Notes under the pieces: model-generated | Databases searched by the model: none | What the model saw: only the letters and a program-made list of their open reading frames with translations | Told to the model about the DNA's origin: nothing | Translations under genes and position numbers: made by a program | Shown: piece by piece, positions 10,480-18,147 of the stretch | Layout of the letters: each line of letters begins with the position of its first letter | How positions within the stretch are numbered: position 1 is the first letter of the stretch | Source: Leptospira ryugenii | GTDB taxonomy: Bacteria > Spirochaetota > Leptospiria > Leptospirales > Leptospiraceae | Length of the DNA: 64,000 nt | Direction of reading: 5' to 3' | Assembly: GCF_003114855.1 (NCBI RefSeq) | Contig: NZ_BFBB01000009.1 | Coordinates: forward strand, 124,001 to 188,000

Positions 10480-10568
10480 ATTATGCTTTGGTGACTTAAG
10501 TTTAATGAAAGGATGCAAATTTCCAGAGAAATTCCTTGTCTTTTTTTGAATTTTTTTAAAATAGAGAT

Positions 10569-11744
10569 GTGGGCAAACGATGGCTATGGTCTTCTCTTCT
10601 TCTATTCCTCCTTATCTCAGGATTTGCCATCAAGGCCAAAATTGAACCTTACCAATACCAACTTTCGTCTTTGATCGGCATTTGGGATGGTTTTGCGGAA
10701 GTAAATCCCGAACTCATCAACCAAGGCTTCGTTGTATTTAAAGATGGGGGATATGATGGTCAGTTTTTCTATCTCATTGCAAAGTCCATATTCCAAGAAA
10801 ATCATTGGGGTTTGGTAGTAGATTCTTATTTCTTTCGAATGCACCGACTTGGGCTCTCGCTTGCCATTGGTTTGCCTAGCTATCTCTTCGGTTTTTCCTA
10901 TTATCCACAGATTGCAATCTGTGTTTTGTGGATTGCCTTTCTCTATTCCTTCTTTTGTCTTTACCAACTTTTACCAGACCGAAAGTATTTAGCATTGTTT
11001 TATTTGTTCTCTCCGTTCACCTTAAATTCCAATCTACTACTTGTTGCGGATGGTTTTTTTACTTCGCTTTCCATCATTTCTCTATACCTCCTCAGGAAAG
11101 ACAGACCCATTTTTATACTACTATTTTTCCTAACACTTACTGTCGTTACACGAGAACTGGGAATCACTCTCCTACCTTGCTACTTTTTCTATTTATACAA
11201 TAAAGAAAAGAAAACACATGCATTTTCCATGTTTTTTCCGATTCTTGTATTTATCAGCTTACTCATTTGTCTCCGTCTATTTCCTCCAACACACTTAGGA
11301 ACCAATCCTCTAGATTTTAAAGACATGACTGATTTGCCTTTATTCGGATTCATAAAGAGTTTCTTTGATTCAGGTACATTCCACTTCCAATTAAAAGAAA
11401 GCCCCAAATTCATTTTTCTTCTCATGTTACTCTTACTAAGTTTATTTTTTATTTTAAATTTAAAGCGAATCATCACTGAGATTGATGCCCAACTGGTCAT
11501 CATCCTTGCGCCGATCCTTGTTAGCCTTGGAGTTATTTTCATAGCGGAAGAGGGCTATTGGAGATCTTTTGATAATTTATCCCGAATGTTTACATGGTGT
11601 TTGCCCAATGTAATACTTCTTTTGGAACGCATACGTTCAAAATGGCTAAGTGCCTTTTTGTTTTGCTCTTCCTCCCTGTTTCTTTTTTTATTGATCCGTA
11701 TTTTGTTCATAACTCCCAATAAGGAATTTTATCTATATTTATGA
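10569..11744 (+). CDS. Polytopic membrane protein, glycosyltransferase-C-like
   Basis: 391 residues from a GTG start (an overlapping ATG lies out of frame). About nine to ten hydrophobic helices span the protein. After the first helix there is an acidic extracytoplasmic loop with a WDGF motif and then GGYDGQFFYLIAKS. Loops of this kind, in lipid-linked sugar transferases and surface-glycopolymer proteins, hold catalytic acidic residues. I infer a role in envelope glycan assembly, but the exact family was not confirmed. The stop overlaps the mqnD start by four bases (ATGA). Confidence 0.65.
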   Translation: MGKRWLWSSLLLFLLISGFAIKAKIEPYQYQLSSLIGIWDGFAEVNPELINQGFVVFKDGGYDGQFFYLIAKSIFQENHWGLVVDSYFFRMHRLGLSLAIGLPSYLFGFSYYPQIAICVLWIAFLYSFFCLYQLLPDRKYLALFYLFSPFTLNSNLLLVADGFFTSLSIISLYLLRKDRPIFILLFFLTLTVVTRELGITLLPCYFFYLYNKEKKTHAFSMFFPILVFISLLICLRLFPPTHLGTNPLDFKDMTDLPLFGFIKSFFDSGTFHFQLKESPKFIFLLMLLLLSLFFILNLKRIITEIDAQLVIILAPILVSLGVIFIAEEGYWRSFDNLSRMFTWCLPNVILLLERIRSKWLSAFLFCSSSLFLFLLIRILFITPNKEFYLYL

Positions 11745-12580
11745 TTTCCATTGCTTATAGCCCTTGTCCCAATGATACCTTTTTGTTTTACCATCTCGTA
11801 CACAAAAAAATTAAAGGATATGAATCCATCTCGGAAGAACTCTGGGATGTGGAAAACCTCAATCAATTTGCTCGAGAGGGAAAGTTCCCTGTTACAAAGA
11901 TCTCATTTGCAGCCTATTTTACTGTTATTGATCGTTACGTTCTTTTGGAAACAGGTTCTGCTTTAGGGAAAGGATGCGGCCCGATCCTAGTTAGGAAAAA
12001 AGGCTCACATGCCAACTTGACCGCACAATCTAGAATCGTAGTACCAGGTCTCTTAACAACTGCTAACCTTCTACTCTCTTTGTATACAGAATCAAACTTC
12101 GAAGCCATACCAACACGTTATGACAAAATCATCCCTTCCTTACTTTCAGGAGAAGAAGACTTCGGTGTAATTATCCATGAGGAACGATTTACATTTGAGA
12201 GTAGGGGACTTGAAAAGGTTGTAGACTTGGGCCAATGGTGGGAAGATAACACCGGCTTGATGATTCCATTGGGTGCCATCGCCATTCGCAGGGATATTCC
12301 CCGATCGGATGCAATTCATTTCCAAAGAGGTCTACAAGAGAGCCTTAAACAGGCCTATCTACACCCGGATCTCATGAAATCTTATATCCAAGAGCACTCA
12401 CAAAACAAAGACCCTCAAGTGATCCAATCTCACATTGATTTATATGTAAATGAGTATACAAAAAAACTAGGAACAGAAGGCCATAAAGCGATAGAAAGTT
12501 TATACAACAAAGCATTACAGATTGGATTTGCGGGTGTTCAAAATTCGAATCTACCTCTCTTCTTAGGAGAGGCAGAGTAA
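11741..12580 (+). CDS. mqnD: MqnD, 1,4-dihydroxy-6-naphthoate synthase
   Basis: 279 residues, normal length for the family. The N-terminus ISIAYSPCPNDTFLFYHL carries the diagnostic SPCPNDTF motif. MqnD converts cyclic de-hypoxanthine futalosine to 1,4-dihydroxy-6-naphthoate in the futalosine route to menaquinone and has a periplasmic-binding-protein fold. The start overlaps the upstream membrane protein gene by four bases. No other mqn gene is in the window. The histidine kinase at 7356 carries a domain of a related fold, but no functional link is shown. Confidence 0.92.
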   Translation: MISIAYSPCPNDTFLFYHLVHKKIKGYESISEELWDVENLNQFAREGKFPVTKISFAAYFTVIDRYVLLETGSALGKGCGPILVRKKGSHANLTAQSRIVVPGLLTTANLLLSLYTESNFEAIPTRYDKIIPSLLSGEEDFGVIIHEERFTFESRGLEKVVDLGQWWEDNTGLMIPLGAIAIRRDIPRSDAIHFQRGLQESLKQAYLHPDLMKSYIQEHSQNKDPQVIQSHIDLYVNEYTKKLGTEGHKAIESLYNKALQIGFAGVQNSNLPLFLGEAE

Positions 12581-15073
12581 ACAAAGGATTTGCCCTTTAT
12601 CTTTTCTCAGTGGCTCCAGTGCTTTTGCAACCAACATACCAGGTTTCAATTTGTTGGTATCTGCTTTGATGACATGACCAGATGTAAGCCCAGAAACCAA
12701 TAGATCACCCACAGAGATAGCACCCTGCGATGCGTCAGCCTGGATCTTAACAACACCCATCATTGCTACCAAACAATATTCTTGGCCTTTTTTTTCCTTA
12801 CCCAAGATCATGGACGAGGAGGCAATACAAACACCAATTACATTCGTAGCATAGGATTGTTTTGACCGTGAAAGCACTTCTGCGTCATAGCTAGAGACCA
12901 ACAAATCCCCTGCGCTAACAACATCTCTTTGGTCCAATTTGAAATATTTACCGATTGCTTCCTCTTGGCCATCTCGACTGATGCGAAGTGTTCCTTCAAA
13001 AACACTATCACCTAAGGCGCGCAATGCTTTGCCAGAACCTGTCCAATCCTTCTCTGGTAGACCAGCTCCATTAGCGAAAAGTGCATATTCATTTTGAGAA
13101 ATAAATTGACCGCCGGATGAGTGCGTTCCCACGCCAAGGACTCCTGAACCTTCTTGGTTGTCTTTTGCCTTTGAAAGCCCTAATGTTCCAATCCTTTCAG
13201 AAAATCCAAAAACTCCCTTAGCCTTACCTATTCCGAGTACGCCAGCCCCTTCGCTTTGGTTTTTTGCGTAGACGATCGCATCATTTTGTGTAGGTGGTAC
13301 GTAGCCTTGCGAAGGTGAAGATGTCTCTCCTTCAATTCTCAAAAGGCCAGTGTGGGAATCGAAACTATGCTGCTTTTCGGCATACTCATGTGTATGTGGC
13401 TTGGGTTCTCTCTTGTCGGACAAACGAGGGTCTTCCGCTGTTACAACTCGTCCAGGCGTGCTTTCTCCTGGCCTTGACAACAAAACAATACCTGCTCTTT
13501 CAAAATCTGCAGGTTGCAATCGTTTGTCATCACCTTGGACGACTACTCCTGATTTTGCTTCGCCAGAATGTGCAAGTTGTACGATTCCGTACTGTTCCGT
13601 ACCTGCATGACGCAAACGTTTATCATTTCCCTGCACCGCTGTATTTGCTTCTTCGCCACCATTCGGTGCAAGACGAACGATCCCTTTCTCTGTAACCGTT
13701 GCATCTTTGAGGCGAGGATCATCACCAGTCACCACTCGGTCTGGGCTCACTTCGTTTGGCTCCGCTAGTTGCACCAAACCAAAAGACTTTCTAGTCGCAA
13801 GTTTTAACCTTGCATCGTTACCTTGCACGGCAACTCCAGGGCGCGTCTCTCCATCTAATGCCAGCTCAACGATACCCGGATGATCCGTACTTGCCAGCCG
13901 CAAACGTTCGTCATCTGATTGCACAACAAGACCAGGCCTCGCTTCACCAGACCGGCCCAAGCGCACAAGCCCATGAGTGAGCTCGGTGGCGATTTTTAGG
14001 CGTTTATCATTTCCTTGTACGACCACTCCCGGTCTCTCTTCGCCGTCTGTTGCTAGCTCAACAATGCCCCGGTATTCGGTGCTTGCATCTCTTAACCTAC
14101 GATCGTTAGATTGAACTACGACCCCTTCTTTTACCTCGCCATCCGTCGCCAATCGTACGATGCCAGACCTCAGTACGGAAGCATAGGGTAGGGGTTCTCT
14201 GACAGGCCCTTGGGATTCTTTCTTATCGGGGCTGGAGTAGAGTTCTATTTCTATGATTTCTGTTTGGTAGTCTTTCTTCCCACTTGTCTTTTCCTGTATG
14301 AAGACAAGTTTTAAGAACCGCATATTAACAGGTGCTACACGCCATTTGTACCAAGTGCCAGGCTCGGATAAAAAATGATTCTCTTCGTGTAGCTGATGCC
14401 AGGTGAGATCATCCTCACTGTAATACGTCAAAAATCTTTCTGGAAAATTGGTAACCTGATCATTTTTGGTTAACATCCGAATCTCTTCGACACGACTCAC
14501 ACTACCAAGATCAAATAACAAGAATTCCTCGGTCGGTTCTTCTTTTTTCTGAGATGCCCAACCGTAGTCAGGTCGCGTATCGATTAAATTTTCTTTAACC
14601 CAAAGGCGGTCTGGTTCAGAACTTGCCTGCATTTTTTGGATCCCAGAAATCATGATCCTAAGTTTCCCGAAACTTAACTTACTTTGCCCTCCATTCGTTT
14701 TCCTCGAAATTTTGGAGACGAATTTTACATAGCGAGCACTAGTAAGGGTGAATAACCATTTAGCGGATGTCTTAAAGGACTTTCGGAAGGCAGATTCTTG
14801 TAAAATCGGTTCCCAGTACTTACCATCATGGGAAAGTTCAAACCGAAAGGAATCAGGGAAAAAATCTAGGCCATCCTTCCCAGGAAGAAGCTCGATGGCA
14901 TTAAAGAACACGGCCTCTTCAAACTCAAAAATAAGGGTGGATAAACCTGATTGCTCTCTCTCTTCAACAAAGGAGATAAATTCATCCTGTTTGATTTCTA
15001 CTGTCCCTGATGTTTTGACAGTTCTGATGGGAACCGAATACGGGTGGCTCACCCTGATTAAATTTTCTTTCAT
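12563..15073 (-). CDS. Phage-tail-fibre-like repeat protein with discoidin-type domains
   Basis: 836 residues from the ATG at 15073, which has an AAGGAGAT Shine-Dalgarno; longer upstream frames lack one. Residues about 1-290 look like two F5/8 type C (discoidin) carbohydrate-binding-like domains (FEEAVFFNAIELLPG; LRFLKLVFIQ-type ends). Residues about 303-558 are eight consecutive 32-residue repeats of the form GIVxLAxxGExxxGxVVQGxDxRLxxA. The last ends in EDPRLSDKREPKPHTH, a phrase typical of phage tail-fibre proteins. The C-terminus has Gly-rich VLGxGxA segments and a conserved end. No signal peptide is visible. It overlaps mqnD tail-to-tail by 18 bases. Confidence 0.75.
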   Translation of the reverse strand: MKENLIRVSHPYSVPIRTVKTSGTVEIKQDEFISFVEEREQSGLSTLIFEFEEAVFFNAIELLPGKDGLDFFPDSFRFELSHDGKYWEPILQESAFRKSFKTSAKWLFTLTSARYVKFVSKISRKTNGGQSKLSFGKLRIMISGIQKMQASSEPDRLWVKENLIDTRPDYGWASQKKEEPTEEFLLFDLGSVSRVEEIRMLTKNDQVTNFPERFLTYYSEDDLTWHQLHEENHFLSEPGTWYKWRVAPVNMRFLKLVFIQEKTSGKKDYQTEIIEIELYSSPDKKESQGPVREPLPYASVLRSGIVRLATDGEVKEGVVVQSNDRRLRDASTEYRGIVELATDGEERPGVVVQGNDKRLKIATELTHGLVRLGRSGEARPGLVVQSDDERLRLASTDHPGIVELALDGETRPGVAVQGNDARLKLATRKSFGLVQLAEPNEVSPDRVVTGDDPRLKDATVTEKGIVRLAPNGGEEANTAVQGNDKRLRHAGTEQYGIVQLAHSGEAKSGVVVQGDDKRLQPADFERAGIVLLSRPGESTPGRVVTAEDPRLSDKREPKPHTHEYAEKQHSFDSHTGLLRIEGETSSPSQGYVPPTQNDAIVYAKNQSEGAGVLGIGKAKGVFGFSERIGTLGLSKAKDNQEGSGVLGVGTHSSGGQFISQNEYALFANGAGLPEKDWTGSGKALRALGDSVFEGTLRISRDGQEEAIGKYFKLDQRDVVSAGDLLVSSYDAEVLSRSKQSYATNVIGVCIASSSMILGKEKKGQEYCLVAMMGVVKIQADASQGAISVGDLLVSGLTSGHVIKADTNKLKPGMLVAKALEPLRKDKGQILCLLCLS
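13400..14167 (-). repeat. Eight tandem 96-bp (32-residue) coding repeats
   Basis: Inside the tail-fibre-like gene, eight diverged 96-bp units encode GIVxLAxxGE...VVQGxDxRL. The units are divergent at DNA level, so they are old duplications under protein-level constraint rather than a recent expansion. Confidence 0.85.
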
Positions 15074-15116
15074 AATTCTTAATCTCCTTCCAGTAATTCC
15101 ATTTTTTCTCTCGAGT

Positions 15117-16019
15117 CTATCGAATTTCCGAAATGCGAGCAGGCTCCTCTCTCTCACCGAAAACCACCAGTAGGGGAGGCTTCGCTCTCTCATTGAAGTA
15201 TTTTTCTATGATTTGCCGATGGAAGGCATTTAAGGAGCTGGCAATGAGCAAGACCTTACCATCGATTTGTACGTCCAAGGAATCTAGTTCGCGCCAAGTC
15301 TTGGCTGACAGGTTTTGGGAGGCCCAGTCTAAAAAACCGCGCCAGGAAGCCTGGTGGACACCTGTCTCATGCTCAGGATTTTCTTGCTTAGAGTTGGGCA
15401 TTTTTTGAGAGTTTCGCACTTGTTCTTTGCAGAGGCTCTTGATGTATTCCCAATCCTGTCCGAGGCCCAAGGCATTCGCTCTTGTGCAAGCCGCGAGAAC
15501 CATTTCGTTTCCAAATAATTCAAGTAAAGATTCGAGTGTTGCAGGAAGTGTTTTTTTCTCTTCCGGCCTCTCGGTAGCGCTTTGGTTATGATTAGATATA
15601 GTTATATTAATATGGTTTGGGTTTCCATTTGTAACCCCCTCCTTGGCATGATTGTCTCCCGCCGGGGAGGATGCCTGTCCCTCTCTCTGGTGTATTTGTG
15701 TATCCCGGAGGGGGGTAATTTTGGAACCCGGGTAGTGGAAAGAAAAATGATACCGGGTTGCCACTTTTCCGCTGCCTGGGACCTGGAATAGTAAGCCCGC
15801 ATGGACCAATTCCTTTTTCGCCTGGACGATTGATTTTTTAGTTTTAAACCCGGTAAGCCTAAGTAGGGTTTCTGTCCCTGGCCAGACGGGCTTGAATTTA
15901 GAATCGCTAAATTTGAGTAGCACCGGGTAGAGTGTCTTGGCAGCAGAAGAAAGCTCTGCCCAGACACCTGAGTCAATGATGTCGCTCATAAAGCGTATAT
16001 AGGGATGGTAGTCGCTCAT
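15117..16019 (-). CDS. Replication-initiator-like protein (winged helix plus DnaA-domain-I-like tail)
   Basis: 300 residues from the ATG at 16019, which has a strong GGAGGGGAG Shine-Dalgarno; a TTG 21 bases upstream is less likely. Residues about 25-95 form a winged-helix domain of the type found in plasmid Rep and phage replication proteins (LSSAAKTLYPVLLKFSD, ETLLRLTGFKTKKSIVQAKK). A polar linker covers 100-160. Residues about 226-277 (FLDWASQNLSAKTW ... IASSLNAFHRQIIEKYF) resemble the N-terminal protein-interaction domain of DnaA. It lies downstream of parA-parB on the same strand, so Rep of this replicon is the best inference. An unrelated HTH regulator is the alternative. Confidence 0.65.
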   Translation of the reverse strand: MSDYHPYIRFMSDIIDSGVWAELSSAAKTLYPVLLKFSDSKFKPVWPGTETLLRLTGFKTKKSIVQAKKELVHAGLLFQVPGSGKVATRYHFSFHYPGSKITPLRDTQIHQREGQASSPAGDNHAKEGVTNGNPNHINITISNHNQSATERPEEKKTLPATLESLLELFGNEMVLAACTRANALGLGQDWEYIKSLCKEQVRNSQKMPNSKQENPEHETGVHQASWRGFLDWASQNLSAKTWRELDSLDVQIDGKVLLIASSLNAFHRQIIEKYFNERAKPPLLVVFGEREEPARISEIR

Positions 16020-16087
16020 CTCCCCTCCGGATCCATGCAAAAAAGAAACTAATTTTAAGCAAAATTATCGAAGGGCTTGACATTTCT

Positions 16088-16109
16088 TGACATAATGTTA
16101 ATTATGTCA
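16088..16109. promoter_or_regulatory. Perfect inverted repeat overlapping the + strand promoter
   Basis: Arms TGACATAAT and ATTATGTCA (9 bp each) flank GTTA and overlap the spacer and -10 of the candidate + strand promoter. A 13-bp copy, AATTATGTCACAT (16100-16112), recurs at 16252-16264. It is probably an operator or Rep/ParB binding site. Confidence 0.6.
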
Positions 16110-16141
16110 CATCCAACAACATTCCTTCGGGAAGAACCCGG

Positions 16142-16167
16142 CCCCTGGTCACCCAGGGGAGTTTTTT
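16142..16167 (+). terminator. Intrinsic terminator in the rep-parB gap
   Basis: CCCCTGG (16142-16148), loop TCAC, CCAGGGG (16153-16159), then AG and six T. It reads on the + strand, where no protein gene is present upstream, which supports a short + strand transcript. Confidence 0.75.
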
Positions 16168-16251
16168 GTCCGACGTTACTTGGGCAAAGTTCTTCCACTG
16201 TCTTTTTATATTTTTTTTTGCAAAGACAGAGTACTTAAATTTCGTTTACTA

Positions 16252-16291
16252 AATTATGTCACATTGTGTGCAAAACCTTGTGCTTTGTCAA
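16252..16291 (-). promoter_or_regulatory. Candidate rep promoter overlapping the second AATTATGTCACAT element
   Basis: Reading leftwards, TTGACA (16291-16286), a 17-bp spacer and CACAAT (16268-16263) form a candidate promoter for rep. The -10 overlaps the second copy of the AATTATGTCACAT element, so one DNA-binding protein could control this promoter and the opposing + strand promoter. Confidence 0.4.
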
Positions 16292-16336
16292 GTTTGTACA
16301 CCTTTATTTGCTTGGTCCGATAAAAAAAATTTAGCT

Positions 16337-16361
16337 AAGTACTTGACAAGCAAGTACTTGA
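16337..16361. repeat. Direct repeats AAGTACTTGA just beyond parB
   Basis: Two exact copies of AAGTACTTGA (16337-16346 and 16352-16361) are spaced 15 bp apart. A related AGTACTTA lies at 16230-16237. The core AAGTACTT is palindromic. They sit between the parB stop and the rep promoter and could be iteron-like binding sites. The 11-bp string GTACTTGACAA from the first copy recurs at 18109-18119, upstream of the 18148 gene. Confidence 0.45.
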
Positions 16362-17186
16362 TTAGTTGTTCTGCAGATCCCCGAATTTTCTGGGAAGCTC
16401 CTTTCGTAAGAATTTCAAAATTTCCCCAAGTAAGATTTCATCCTCAGACGAAATGGAAATTTGGTTACCTTGTCTTTTGAGTTTGTAGGATGAGCCTATT
16501 CTTCGCTCTGCGAGCGAGGGCTTTTCTTTACTCTTTTTGTTGAAGTCCTTTGCATCTCGAACCGTACGCAAGCTACCGTTTTCTACCATCTCCAAAAAGG
16601 GAGGCAAACTGCCATTTTTCGCTGCTTGAGCTGCCTGGACGAGTAGGTTTTTGTTTTGGATATTGGCCTTTTTGCACAGGTTTAAGTCTTCTTTTGACAT
16701 GGCTGCTATGGAAAGGACTTCTGACATATAATTTCTACTTTTGCCGAATAGGTCTCCCAGGTCGGCATCAGAATATTGGTAAGTTTGTTTTAAGAAGAGG
16801 AGGGCATCTACTTCTTCATAGGCAGACAGGTTTTCTCTTTGTAGGTTTTCTATGACTGCAAGTTTGTAGACCTCCTTTTCTGGACGATTTAAAATTTTAC
16901 ATTCAATTTCTGCCCAGCCCAAGGATTTGGCAGCATGGTAGCGACGTTCACCTGCAATGATTCGGTAATAGCCGTCGGTTTTTCCTTTGGAGACGACGAT
17001 AGGTTGCAAAAGACCATCAACCTTCAGGGAAGAGGCAAGCTCTTCGATTGCTTTTTTTCTTTCTTGTCTCGGTTGGTGTTCTGAGGGTTCAATTTTATCG
17101 ATGCGAATCGAGCGGATCGTACCATCCAAATTTTCGGATTGGTAGATGTCAGCCAAGGACCCAAGTCGTTTACTTTTTAAGCTCAC
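16362..17186 (-). CDS. parB: ParB-family partition protein
   Basis: 274 residues. The ParB N-terminal domain is clear (IRIDKIEPSEHQPRQERKKAIEELASSLK-type start, then AGERRYHAAKSLGW around 78-91, the GERR CTP-binding box). ENLQRENL follows at about 113-120 and a helix-turn-helix at about 138-160. ParB binds parS sites and loads onto DNA as a CTP-dependent clamp, working with ParA to segregate the replicon. The start overlaps the end of parA by 17 bases, so the two are co-translated. Confidence 0.93.
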   Translation of the reverse strand: MSLKSKRLGSLADIYQSENLDGTIRSIRIDKIEPSEHQPRQERKKAIEELASSLKVDGLLQPIVVSKGKTDGYYRIIAGERRYHAAKSLGWAEIECKILNRPEKEVYKLAVIENLQRENLSAYEEVDALLFLKQTYQYSDADLGDLFGKSRNYMSEVLSIAAMSKEDLNLCKKANIQNKNLLVQAAQAAKNGSLPPFLEMVENGSLRTVRDAKDFNKKSKEKPSLAERRIGSSYKLKRQGNQISISSEDEILLGEILKFLRKELPRKFGDLQNN

Positions 17187-17922
17187 GTAAGACCTCCTCT
17201 AAAAAACCTTCATACTCTTGTGATTGCCGGGAAGTTCGGTTGTAATCAAAAACGGATTTCTTTGCCAGATGGCTCTCACCTATAGCGACTCCATCTGAAA
17301 TGGTATGCTCAAATATTTTAAAGTACTTACTTAAGACTGGCAGAATGGTTTTGGTCAAAAGTGTTTGTGGCTTTAATTGTGTGATGAGGGCCCCAAGGAT
17401 CTCCAATTCCGGATTGATCCTTTTTTTAATAGAAGAGATGGTTTGTTGCAAACCCATAATCCCATCCATCGAAAATTTTTCTGCCTGCAGCGGGATGAGC
17501 ACGTAATTTGAGGCAACCAAGCTGTTTACCGTAAAAATCGAAAGAGAAGGGGGGCAATCAATGATGGCGAAGTCAAAATGTGAAACTTCTTGGAGCGCAT
17601 CCCTCAATACATAGGGTGCCTCCACTGAATTCACAGAAATGGTTTCCATTTCCGCCAAACGCATGCTAGACGGAGCTAGCCACAAATTCTCGTTATACGC
17701 CGGCACAATGATGTCCGAAAGTTTGGTAGCACTTTGGAACAGTTGCGCAAGGTCTTTGTCAAGAGTGTCAGGATTCACAAAAATTCCAGTAGAATTCGCC
17801 TGTGGATCCATGTCGATGAGAAGGGTCTTGTAGTTTCTGCGGGCAAGACCCATGGCTAGGTTTAGAGAGGTAGTTGTTTTTCCTTCTCCGCCTTTTTGGT
17901 TCGCAACAGCAATGGTGATCAT
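17170..17922 (-). CDS. parA: ParA-family partition ATPase
   Basis: 250 residues. The deviant Walker A motif KGGEGKTT is at residues 10-17, LLIDMDPQANST follows near 38-49, and the Walker B strand reads FAIIDCPPSLS. This is the short chromosomal/type Ib-like ParA form without an N-terminal HTH, so autoregulation would need another protein. It is the first gene of the leftward parA-parB-rep set. The divergent gap to the regulator at 18148 holds two parS-like inverted repeats. Confidence 0.94.
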   Translation of the reverse strand: MITIAVANQKGGEGKTTTSLNLAMGLARRNYKTLLIDMDPQANSTGIFVNPDTLDKDLAQLFQSATKLSDIIVPAYNENLWLAPSSMRLAEMETISVNSVEAPYVLRDALQEVSHFDFAIIDCPPSLSIFTVNSLVASNYVLIPLQAEKFSMDGIMGLQQTISSIKKRINPELEILGALITQLKPQTLLTKTILPVLSKYFKIFEHTISDGVAIGESHLAKKSVFDYNRTSRQSQEYEGFLEEVLRELKK

Positions 17923-18028
17923 AGACGATGCAGTTCCTTTTCAATAGGTATGGTTTTGTGGGAAAAATCTATTAGCAATTGAATTTTCGCTAAAAGACAA
18001 AAAAAGATAATTTTCCACATGCTTGAAT

Positions 18029-18044
18029 TGTCGGACATCCGACA
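18029..18044. promoter_or_regulatory. parS-like 16-bp inverted repeat, copy 1
   Basis: TGTCGGACATCCGACA: 7-bp arms TGTCGGA/TCCGACA around a CA centre. It lies about 107 bp upstream of the parA start. Overall length and the TGT...ACA ends match the geometry of bacterial parS (TGTTTCACGTGAAACA), but the arm sequence differs. Confidence 0.55.
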
Positions 18045-18079
18045 GGTCAAAAATGAGAAAAAAGTTTGTGGGGGAAATC

Positions 18080-18095
18080 TGTCGGACATCCGACA
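18080..18095. promoter_or_regulatory. parS-like 16-bp inverted repeat, copy 2
   Basis: Exact second copy of TGTCGGACATCCGACA, starting 51 bp after the first. Two identical copies in the parA upstream gap argue for a specific binding site, either a centromere for ParB or an operator for the divergent regulator. Confidence 0.55.
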
Positions 18096-18147
18096 TTCAA
18101 ATCGGTACGTACTTGACAAAGTGATTAAATTTAAACATTTTTCTTCT

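Larger units (their letters stand above)
16077..16167 (+). ncRNA. Candidate short antisense-type RNA in the rep leader
   Basis: On the + strand, opposite to rep and parB, a TTGACA (16077-16082) and AATTAT (16100-16105) with 17-bp spacing form a plausible promoter. Downstream come a TTCC-TTCG-GGAA tetraloop hairpin (16122-16133) and a strong intrinsic terminator. The predicted transcript would be roughly 55 nt and complementary to the untranslated leader of rep, as with counter-transcribed RNAs that set plasmid copy number. No expression evidence is available. Confidence 0.45.

Noticed and set aside
13294..13768. Several + strand reading frames opposite the tail-fibre-like repeats
   Set aside because: They are antisense images of the 96-bp coding repeats and carry no features of their own.
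12563..17922. Intact prophage around the tail-fibre-like gene
   Set aside because: No terminase, portal, capsid, lysis or integrase gene is present, and flanking genes are housekeeping.
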